A stretch of DNA of 9,621 nucleotides. It comes from Actinomycetes bacterium. Its GTDB lineage: Bacteria > Actinomycetota > Acidimicrobiia > Acidimicrobiales > Ilumatobacteraceae. Shown here piece after piece: positions 1-5,756 of this stretch. Where the stretch lies: positions 1-9,621 of the forward strand of contig JAEZFY010000320.1 in NCBI GenBank assembly GCA_023417265.1. The letters are read 5' to 3'. Under the pieces are notes generated by a model. That model was not told the origin of the DNA. It saw nothing but the letters and a program-made list of their open reading frames with translations, and did not search any database. The position numbers and the translations under genes are program-made. Position 1 is the stretch's first letter. Each line of letters opens with the position of its first letter.

Positions 1-143
1 CTGGTGGTTTGGTCGTGCCAGGCAGCGACTCAGTGGAGATGCTCGAGGTTCGCGACGGGCGGTGCCAGGCACTCGCGGACGACCTCGAAAAGCAATCCGC
101 GCAAGCTCCAGGCAGTCGTGGGCGACGTTCGTTGGGGGTGCGG

Positions 144-791
144 GTGAGCTTCGCTGAGCGGCTCCGCCGCGAGACGGCTGGCGCGCACCGGGCGGCTGAG
201 CGGGCTGCGGTGGTGGGCGACCTCCTCGGCGGCCGACTGGCGCTCGCCGACTACGTCTGCCTCGCTCGCCAGTACGTCGAGATCTACGCCACGCTGGAAC
301 GCCTCGAGACCAGCAACCGGGAGCCCAGCCTGGCGCCGTTCCTCCTCCCGGGCCTGCATCGCACGGCCGCGCTCCATGCCGATCTGGCGGCGCTCGCCGG
401 AGCGCGCTGGGCCGACGACGTCGCCGTCCTGGCGGCCACCGACGCGTACTGCGCCCAGATCGACGCTTCGGTCGGCGAGTGCGCGGAGCTGCTGCTCGCC
501 CACCACTACGTGCGCTACCTCGGCGACCTGTCGGGCGGCCAGGCGATCGGCCGGGCGCTGCGCCGCACGTACGGGTTGGCGGGGCACACGGGGACGGCGT
601 TCTACCGCTTTCCGGCACTCGCCAGCCCGGAGACGGTCAAGGACGGTTACCGCGCGTCGCTCGACAGGCTCGAATGGGATGCGACCCGCCAGCAGCGCCT
701 CGTCGACGAAGTCGCTGCGGCCTATCGGCACCACGCGGCGATCTTCGACCAACTCGACGCATACCGTGCCGAACGCGCCTTGTTGGCGTGA
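144..791 (+). CDS. Heme oxygenase (biliverdin-producing, HO-1/HmuO type)
   Basis: Predicted soluble heme oxygenase that opens heme to biliverdin, CO and Fe(II) using O2 and electrons from a reductase; in bacteria this usually serves iron acquisition or heme turnover. With the GTG start at 144 the protein has 215 residues, the usual size of bacterial HmuO-type enzymes. His15 in ETAGAHRAAE fits the proximal heme ligand. YLGDLSGGQAIG (residues 125-136) is the distal-helix signature, with the Gly127-Asp128 and Gly131-Gly132 positions that line the oxygen pocket. The frame is open upstream to base 9, with an ATG at 39 and a GTG at 138. I chose 144 because family similarity begins there, a G-rich stretch (134-138) precedes it, and the codons before it have weaker third-position GC. 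No heme importer or reductase is beside it. It converges on the injection-system operon and is probably unrelated to it. Function is confident; the start is less certain. Confidence 0.88.
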   Translation: MSFAERLRRETAGAHRAAERAAVVGDLLGGRLALADYVCLARQYVEIYATLERLETSNREPSLAPFLLPGLHRTAALHADLAALAGARWADDVAVLAATDAYCAQIDASVGECAELLLAHHYVRYLGDLSGGQAIGRALRRTYGLAGHTGTAFYRFPALASPETVKDGYRASLDRLEWDATRQQRLVDEVAAAYRHHAAIFDQLDAYRAERALLA

Positions 792-797
792 CGGTTG

Positions 798-813
798 CCG
801 TCAGCGCTGACGG
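798..813. terminator. Perfect 16-base palindrome just after the heme oxygenase stop
   Basis: CCGTCAGCGCTGACGG is a perfect 8+8 palindrome beginning seven bases after the heme oxygenase stop codon. Its left half can instead pair with TGACGG at 789-794, which overlaps the stop, so two alternative hairpins are possible. No U-tract follows on either strand. Position and symmetry suggest transcript-end formation for the heme oxygenase mRNA, but a protein-binding palindrome is equally possible. The symmetry is seen directly; the role is inferred. Confidence 0.4.
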
Positions 814-889
814 GCCGGCGGAAATCATCGACACGGCGACGCACCGTGGGCGTACAGTTTCGGTGCGTACACGGACGGATCGGCATGGC

Positions 890-928
890 GGCCGGCTCCG
901 TGGCGCGAGAGGAACCACGGAGCCGGCC
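890..928. terminator. Strong 14-bp hairpin in the convergent intergenic region
   Basis: GGCCGGCTCCGTGG (890-903) and CCACGGAGCCGGCC (915-928) are perfect inverted copies separated by an 11-base loop. It lies between the converging ends of the heme oxygenase gene and the injection-system operon, so it could act as a bidirectional terminator or 3' end stabiliser. There is no U-tract on either strand, which is common for actinobacterial terminators of this kind. The stem is certain from the sequence; the terminator role is inferred from position. Confidence 0.6.
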
Positions 929-931
929 CGA

Positions 932-970
932 GGGCCCGGATGCGAGGCAGTGTGAGCCACATCCGGGTCC
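932..970. other. Second hairpin of the intergenic cluster (10-bp stem)
   Basis: GGGCCCGGAT (932-941) pairs with ATCCGGGTCC (961-970) over ten positions, with one G-U pair when read on the plus strand, around a 19-base loop. The loop contains a further small GGC/GCC pairing. The hairpin begins only four bases after the strong 890-928 hairpin. On the minus strand the wobble becomes an A-C mismatch, so the stem is better in a plus-strand transcript. It may be part of the transcript end of the heme oxygenase gene or a structured RNA; nothing decides this. Confidence 0.35.
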
Positions 971-1038
971 CGCTGGGCTCCATCGTGGCACGCTCGGCGC
1001 CCGGTTGGTAGGGGCGCTCGGGCACACGGACGGGCAGT

Positions 1039-2802
1039 TCACCGTTTGAACAGGAACTCGATCTCCGCCCAGCCGAGGTCGTCGCTGCCGAGCGAGCGAT
1101 ACGTGCCGACCACGTGCACCTCCACCTCGCGGACCCCGGCGCCGCCCTCGATGCCGTACTCCTGCTTGTCGGGAAGGTCCCTGAGGGTGACGTCGAACGT
1201 CGTACCGGTGTCGAACACGAGGTGCAGCTCGGCGGCCCGGGCGAAGTCCTTGAACCCGTCGACCGATCCGTTCCACACCGCGATCCGGCTCAGGTCGAAC
1301 GGCTCGTCGAAGCGGACGACGAACGTCGGCTCGAGGTCGCTTGCCGGGGCGGTCCAACTCGTCAGCGTGTTGCCGTCGACGAGGTTGGCGACGGGCCGCT
1401 CGGGCACCTCCGAGGTGGCTGCGATCGAGATCGGCTGGAGCGGGGTGTAGCGCGGCTGGATCCGGCGCATCAGCGAGTCCTTGGCGTCGCCGATCTCACC
1501 GGTCACGCGCCCGCGTAGGTCGGGCGTGAAACCGACGACCAGCCCGGCCACGAGCAGCACACCGGCGACGATCGGGCGCAGCTTGGAGTAGACCGCAGCC
1601 AGCTTGCCGCCCGACCGGCGCCGCTTGGTCGTGCCGTCGCCGGCCTTCCACGGCCGTGCTCCGGCTGCCAGGGTCTTGCGCCGCCGATGGGGGATCAGGC
1701 GCTTCCACCATGCCCGCTTGGCGATCGCCGCGTCGCGCAGCGTGGTGCCGCAGCGGCTGCAGAAGTTGCGCGCCGGCGGGTTGCCCTCGCCGCAGGTCCC
1801 GCAGATCAGATCGCCGGGCAGGATCTTGCGGGTCGGCGGCTGGCGGGTCGGCTTCTTCGGCGCCGCCGGCAGGGTCGGCTTGACGGGGCCGGTTTCGCCC
1901 GGCTTGAGTGCTCCCAGCGCCCCGTCGCGTTCGAGCGGCGCACCGATCGTGGTTTCGCCGCGCGACGGCACCGTCGTGCGGGCCACGGTGCGCGGCTCGG
2001 ACACCTCGGCAACTGGTTTCGGTGGCGCGGTCGCCCCGGTGGCGACGAGTGCAGCCGCGCCGAGTACGGCGACGGCCGGTTCGCGGGTCGCGGCATCCGA
2101 TGGGGCATCGGCCCGGCCCTCGGCGTCGGCCGCGCCGCCGCGCTGGTTGCCCGGTCCGGCGGTGCCCGACGAAGGTCGGTCGGGCGCATCACCGCTGTCG
2201 GTCTGGTCAAGCGGCGCCTCGGCCGGCGAGTCGTCGCCGAGTCCACCAGCCGGTGGGGGCGAACCACCCGGACGTGGGCCACCAGTGGGAGGACCGCCGG
2301 CACCGGGCGGGCCGCCACTCCCCGGAGGGCCACCGGAACCGGGCGGACCGCCAGGACGCGGGCCACCACCCGGGGGGCCACCAGGACTCGGGGGACCACC
2401 CGAGCCGGGCGGGCCGGCACTGCCCGGAGGACCACCGGAACCGGGCGGACCGCCAGGACGCGGGCCACCACCGGGAGGACCACCGGCACCGGGCGGGCCC
2501 GCACTGCCTGGTGGGCCACCGGAACCGGGTGGGCCGGCCGGGCGCGCGCCACCGGGACCGAAGCCCGGCCCTGTCGTCGTCGGTGCCGGCTCGCGGACCT
2601 TTTCGCCGGGGGCGTAGACGTCGAGCGCGAGCGCGGTCTGGACCCGGCTCAGGAGGCTGCGCTTGCTGGGCGCCTCCTCGGGTTCCTCGACGGGTACCGG
2701 GGCGGCAGTGCGCTCGCCCGTCCACTCGAGAAATCCGCCACACGACCCGCAGAACGCGTCGGTGTCGACGTTCTGGAAGCCACACGTGGTGCAGGCGATC
2801 AC
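1039..2802 (-). CDS. CisA-like membrane protein: two zinc ribbons, Gly/Pro-rich stretch, one membrane segment, discoidin-like C-terminus
   Basis: 587 residues. A zinc ribbon at the N-terminus has Cys4, Cys7, Cys18 and Cys21. A low-complexity Gly-Pro-rich stretch spans about 75-190, followed by a disordered Ala/Pro/Thr-rich part to about 325. A second zinc ribbon has Cys334, Cys337, Cys348 and Cys351. A very basic segment (about 363-400) leads into one hydrophobic helix at about 408-426. The remainder (about 455-587) looks like an F5/8 type C (discoidin, galactose-binding) beta sandwich, with ANLVDGNTLTSW typical of that fold. The basic flank before the helix predicts a cytoplasmic N-terminus and an outside C-terminus. 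GTG start at 2802 overlaps the tail I stop (GTGA), with GAAGGA nine bases upstream. The architecture recalls CisA of Streptomyces, reported from memory to bring the cytoplasmic injection particle to the membrane; that equivalence is inferred. It is the last gene of the operon. The zinc ribbons may contact the baseplate; this is untested. Confidence 0.8.
   Translation of the reverse strand: MIACTTCGFQNVDTDAFCGSCGGFLEWTGERTAAPVPVEEPEEAPSKRSLLSRVQTALALDVYAPGEKVREPAPTTTGPGFGPGGARPAGPPGSGGPPGSAGPPGAGGPPGGGPRPGGPPGSGGPPGSAGPPGSGGPPSPGGPPGGGPRPGGPPGSGGPPGSGGPPGAGGPPTGGPRPGGSPPPAGGLGDDSPAEAPLDQTDSGDAPDRPSSGTAGPGNQRGGAADAEGRADAPSDAATREPAVAVLGAAALVATGATAPPKPVAEVSEPRTVARTTVPSRGETTIGAPLERDGALGALKPGETGPVKPTLPAAPKKPTRQPPTRKILPGDLICGTCGEGNPPARNFCSRCGTTLRDAAIAKRAWWKRLIPHRRRKTLAAGARPWKAGDGTTKRRRSGGKLAAVYSKLRPIVAGVLLVAGLVVGFTPDLRGRVTGEIGDAKDSLMRRIQPRYTPLQPISIAATSEVPERPVANLVDGNTLTSWTAPASDLEPTFVVRFDEPFDLSRIAVWNGSVDGFKDFARAAELHLVFDTGTTFDVTLRDLPDKQEYGIEGGAGVREVEVHVVGTYRSLGSDDLGWAEIEFLFKR
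2263..2553 (-). repeat. Collagen-like Gly-Pro-rich coding repeat with a 102-base period
   Basis: Residues about 84-180 of the membrane protein consist of GGPPGS, AGPPG and GPRPGG blocks. GPRPGG recurs at residues 113-118, 147-152 and 175-180, that is, 34 and 28 residues apart. At DNA level, 2330-2370 and 2432-2472 are identical over about 41 bases, exactly 102 bases apart, showing duplication of the DNA and not only similar composition. Such in-frame repeats are prone to length change and would vary the length of a flexible linker. Confidence 0.75.
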
Positions 2803-3374
2803 GGCGCGCCGTCCTTCTCTCGCAGTTCGATGTCGACCGGCAGGTGCGCCGGCACGGCATCGCGGATCAGCGCTTGCAGACCGGCCCAGTTGACGCCCGT
2901 CACAGCGGGAACGTCGACCACGACGTGCACCGTGCGATCGGAGCGCCGGCGATGGCGGCGTTGCTCGTCGGTGGTCGGCGTGCGCGACGTGTGCACGGCA
3001 CCCGGGTCGGCGACCTGGACGGCTCCGCCCGAGTAGATCGCGACCTCGTCGGCGAGGGCGTGCTCCGTGCCGCGCCGGGCGTAAAGGTCGGCCGCCGCGG
3101 CGACGAACCGCCGGCGCCGGTCGAGCGGCCAGTCCTCCTCGAGCGCCGTACCGACCCAGCCGGCGAGCCAGCCGACGAAGTCAGCGGGGGCGAGCAGCGG
3201 ATCGACGTAGGCGTGCAAGCAGTCGAGCGTGATGACCGCCGGGGCGAGCACCTCGTCGAGCCCGCCGGTGAACGCCCGCAGGAACATGCTGTCCTGGTAG
3301 ATGCCGGGGAGCTGAGAGACGATCGGCAGGCTCACCGGGAGCCCCACCACCGTGCCGCGCTGGCTGGCCGTCAC
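2799..3374 (-). CDS. Phage tail protein I (P2 gpI/Afp12-like baseplate protein)
   Basis: 191 residues. LPGIYQDSMFLRAFTGGLDE (residues 22-41), followed by an acidic/hydrophobic helical stretch and FVGWLAGWVG (66-75), is the conserved pattern of the phage tail protein I family (TIGR02242-type). This component joins baseplate J to the outer rim of the baseplate and, in phages, to fibres. The C-terminal half has an Arg-rich linker (139-147) and an alpha/beta end. The frame stays open far upstream, but the start is the GTG at 3374 because it overlaps the stop of the baseplate J gene (GTGA) and family similarity begins there. At 191 residues it is far smaller than Afp12, which to my knowledge has several hundred residues, so it represents only the core. 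It overlaps the following membrane-protein gene by four bases, so the two are likely translated together. Confidence 0.85.
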   Translation of the reverse strand: MTASQRGTVVGLPVSLPIVSQLPGIYQDSMFLRAFTGGLDEVLAPAVITLDCLHAYVDPLLAPADFVGWLAGWVGTALEEDWPLDRRRRFVAAAADLYARRGTEHALADEVAIYSGGAVQVADPGAVHTSRTPTTDEQRRHRRRSDRTVHVVVDVPAVTGVNWAGLQALIRDAVPAHLPVDIELREKDGAP

Positions 3375-5317
3375 GGGGCGCTGACCTTGACTTGGTGGGC
3401 GTACGAGAACACGAGGCTGTTGGCGGCGAGCTCGAGCCGGGTCGTCGCCTCGCCGCGTTCGCCGGTGACCGGGTTGGCGCCGAACAGACGCACATCCTCC
3501 ACCACATCGACCCCGGAGACGGCCTGGAGCACACCGAACGCGTCGCCAGCCTGAGCGGGCCGGCCCCACGGCCAGCCCGAGCCGTCGGTGCCGCCGATCA
3601 ACGGGTCGAAGAACCGGTGCAGCGCCGCCACGGCGTCGCCGCGGACGCGCTCGGGGTCGGCCCGCGGGGCGGCGCGCAGGCGGGCGACGACGGTGATGCC
3701 CTGGTAGCTCGGTGGCTCGACGTGGACGATCGAACCGATGATCCGGGCCGCTTCGAGCCGGGTTGCGATCTTCGCCAGTGACGCGTCGCTCGGCAACAGG
3801 TCTTCGAACTTGAGGGTGCCGTCGTGGCGGGCCGCGGCCGGCACCACGCACACCGTGACGTGCCCGGCGTCCTCGGCCGCTTGGGCCGGGATGCAGCGCA
3901 CGCGGGCGACCTCGGGCGCGGCCTCGCGGGTGAGCAGTTCGAAGTCTTCGGCGGTGACGGCACGGCTGCGCGTGCGCAGCATCAACGGTCCGCGCACGCG
4001 CGCCTCGCTGACCGCCTCGGCGTCGACCCCACCGCTCGCCGGATGCCGATTGGTGACCTCGCGGACGAACGGGATCGACGACTTGAGCGTCTTCACCGCG
4101 CGGGCGGCGACGTTGCCGGCGGCGCCCCCGCCGAGCGCGTGCTCGCGGATCCGCACCGGGGCGCGCGCCGGGGGGACGGCCCCGTAGCTGCGGGTGCTGC
4201 CATCCTCGAGCCGTACGACCGGGGCGAATTCGAGTTCGCCGGCGGCCGTGTCGAGGATCACGACGCGGTCCCCCGGGCCGTACTCCACGAAGCTGTCGAC
4301 GATCCGCCAGGCCTCCCACCCGTCGTCGCCGCCGACCTCGACGACCGCCTCGCGGCCGACGTCGACCACCGGTCCGCTGAGCCGGAAGCGCTGCCCCGGC
4401 TGCCCGGTCGACTCGCCCAGCGGTTCGACGGTGATCCGTTCGCAGTGCGCGCCGGCGACGCTGCCGCCGACGGTGACCGCGGCGAGGCCGTGCACGATCG
4501 GCGACGACGTGTATCCCGGTTGCCCGTCGCGGGCGACGACGACCCGGCCGCGCACCCACCCGGCACGCTCGCCGTCGACGAGGTGCTCGACGTGCCCGGC
4601 GGGCAAGTGCAAGACGATGTCGCCGCGCCGGTTGAGACCACCGGTCTCGTCGTGCTCGAGCTCGCACGGCTCCCATTCGGTGCCGTTCCACGCCTCCCAC
4701 ACGAGCGGCGGATCGGTCGGGTCGACGCCGACCCCGTCGATCTCGCAATCGAAGCGCAGCGCGATCGCGTTGCCGGGTGCGGCCCGGTCGAGACCCACGT
4801 AGAGCAGATCGCCGGGCTGCGGGGCGTCGCTGAAGGCGGGCACGTCGGTGCCGACCTTGAGCTGGTCGAAGCGGGCGCGTCCCGACTCGGCGTCGGCGGC
4901 GCGGGTGACCACCCGGGCGAGTTCGACCGGCACGAGGGTGAGGTCACCCAGTGTGGTGAACACCACCGACTCGTGCTGACCGCTGCGCAGGGTGGCCGCT
5001 TTCGTCCCGGCCGGCACGATCAGTGTCGCGGTTGCCGGGGCCGACAGCCAGAACGTCAGATCGGTGCACGCAGCCGTGGCCGGGAACAGGCGGATGCCGA
5101 TCAACTCGAGGAACTTGACGTACAGCCGGTCGGGCACCCGGTTGAGCCGGTACAGCAGTTGGTCGGTGATGAACGCGAACGCTTCGATCAGGGTGACGCC
5201 GGGGTCGGACACGTTGTGATCGGTCCATCCCGGGCAACGGTCCATCACGAGCCGTTTGGCGTCGTCGACGAGGTCCTGGAAGCGGCGGTCGTCGAGGTGC
5301 GGGGCAGCGATCGCCAT
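3371..5317 (-). CDS. Baseplate J-like protein (Afp11/gp6-type wedge protein)
   Basis: 648 residues. The N-terminus carries WTDHNVSDPGVTLIEAFAFI (31-50), followed by a helix rich in Leu, Tyr and Arg (51-75), typical of the putative baseplate assembly protein J of injection systems (TIGR02243-type). The centre is beta-rich (about 85-370). The baseplate J/gp47-like core starts with GGGAAGNV (396-403) and VTNRHPASGG (421-430), followed by RAVTAEDFELL (452-462). In the assembled particle this family forms the wedge ring around the spike hub, which triggers sheath contraction. ATG start at 5317 shares its A with the stop of the gp25 gene (TGATG), with GGAAG nine bases upstream. It is shorter than Afp11, suggesting fewer peripheral insertions. 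The family assignment is very secure. Confidence 0.93.
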   Translation of the reverse strand: MAIAAPHLDDRRFQDLVDDAKRLVMDRCPGWTDHNVSDPGVTLIEAFAFITDQLLYRLNRVPDRLYVKFLELIGIRLFPATAACTDLTFWLSAPATATLIVPAGTKAATLRSGQHESVVFTTLGDLTLVPVELARVVTRAADAESGRARFDQLKVGTDVPAFSDAPQPGDLLYVGLDRAAPGNAIALRFDCEIDGVGVDPTDPPLVWEAWNGTEWEPCELEHDETGGLNRRGDIVLHLPAGHVEHLVDGERAGWVRGRVVVARDGQPGYTSSPIVHGLAAVTVGGSVAGAHCERITVEPLGESTGQPGQRFRLSGPVVDVGREAVVEVGGDDGWEAWRIVDSFVEYGPGDRVVILDTAAGELEFAPVVRLEDGSTRSYGAVPPARAPVRIREHALGGGAAGNVAARAVKTLKSSIPFVREVTNRHPASGGVDAEAVSEARVRGPLMLRTRSRAVTAEDFELLTREAAPEVARVRCIPAQAAEDAGHVTVCVVPAAARHDGTLKFEDLLPSDASLAKIATRLEAARIIGSIVHVEPPSYQGITVVARLRAAPRADPERVRGDAVAALHRFFDPLIGGTDGSGWPWGRPAQAGDAFGVLQAVSGVDVVEDVRLFGANPVTGERGEATTRLELAANSLVFSYAHQVKVSAP

Positions 5318-5748
5318 CAGTAGTCACTTCCGTCGTCGGGGATCGTGTAGAAGGGAAAGACGAGGTTGCGCATGTCGTTCGTGCGCTTGACCGCGTAGAC
5401 GATTTCGACGTTGAGGCGCGCCCGTTCGATCGGGTCGGGCCGCACGATCACGTCGCAGACGTCGATGCGCGGTTCCCATTGGCGCAGCGCGTTGCGGACT
5501 TCGAGCGCCAGCTCGGCAGCGGTCGAGTGGTCGGCGGAACGGAACACGAAGTCGCGCATGCGGCTGCCGAAGCGCGGCCGCATCGGCCGTTCGCCGGGGT
5601 ACGTGAGCAGGATGATCTGGATCGCCTGTTCGAGCTCTTCGGTGCTGGCGACCATCGCGATGCCGCCGTGGTCGTCGACGCCGGGCGGGAACGCCCAGCC
5701 GACACCGACGAAGTCGTGGCGGGCGGGGTCGGGGGCGTGGCTGTTCAT
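5317..5748 (-). CDS. gp25-like baseplate wedge protein (Afp9-like)
   Basis: 143 residues, the usual size for the T4 gp25/GPW family. ILLTYPGERPMRPRFGSRMR (46-65) is the family's central motif. WEPRI (91-95) holds the conserved Glu-Pro-Arg triad that contacts the sheath initiator and the core bundle. This subunit links the hub-wedge ring to the first sheath ring. I chose the ATG at 5748, although the frame is open much further, because family similarity starts shortly after it and GAGGA (5754-5758) lies five bases upstream. That ribosome-binding site overlaps the stop codon of the spike gene, leaving an eight-base gap, so translation is probably coupled. Its stop overlaps the baseplate J start. 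Order spike, gp25, J matches Afp8-Afp9-Afp11, but without the PAAR gene (Afp10) that lies between gp25 and J in Afp-type clusters. Confidence 0.93.
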   Translation of the reverse strand: MNSHAPDPARHDFVGVGWAFPPGVDDHGGIAMVASTEELEQAIQIILLTYPGERPMRPRFGSRMRDFVFRSADHSTAAELALEVRNALRQWEPRIDVCDVIVRPDPIERARLNVEIVYAVKRTNDMRNLVFPFYTIPDDGSDY

Positions 5749-5756
5749 CGTCGTCC

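Noticed and set aside
15..71. Direct repeat GTGCCAGGCA at 15-24 and 62-71 upstream of the heme oxygenase
   Set aside because: Two 10-base copies 47 bases apart could be operator sites, but with no promoter elements visible and high GC the evidence is too thin.
1604..2617. Plus-strand frame encoding a Gly-Pro-rich protein opposite the membrane-protein repeat
   Set aside because: Gly (GGN) and Pro (CCN) codons are complementary, so the reverse strand of a Gly-Pro repeat also reads as Gly-Pro. The minus frame has the zinc ribbons, membrane helix and coupled start; the plus frame has none.
2799..4748. Extending tail protein I upstream to a 649-residue protein
   Set aside because: The added part is an Arg-rich out-of-frame reading of the baseplate J gene; the GTG at 3374 overlapping the J stop is the natural start.
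3824..5323. Long plus-strand open frame of 499 residues opposite the baseplate J gene
   Set aside because: It lies wholly antisense to a gene with clear family motifs, has a His/Arg/Asp-rich composition without domain patterns, and is the expected by-product of GC-rich third positions.
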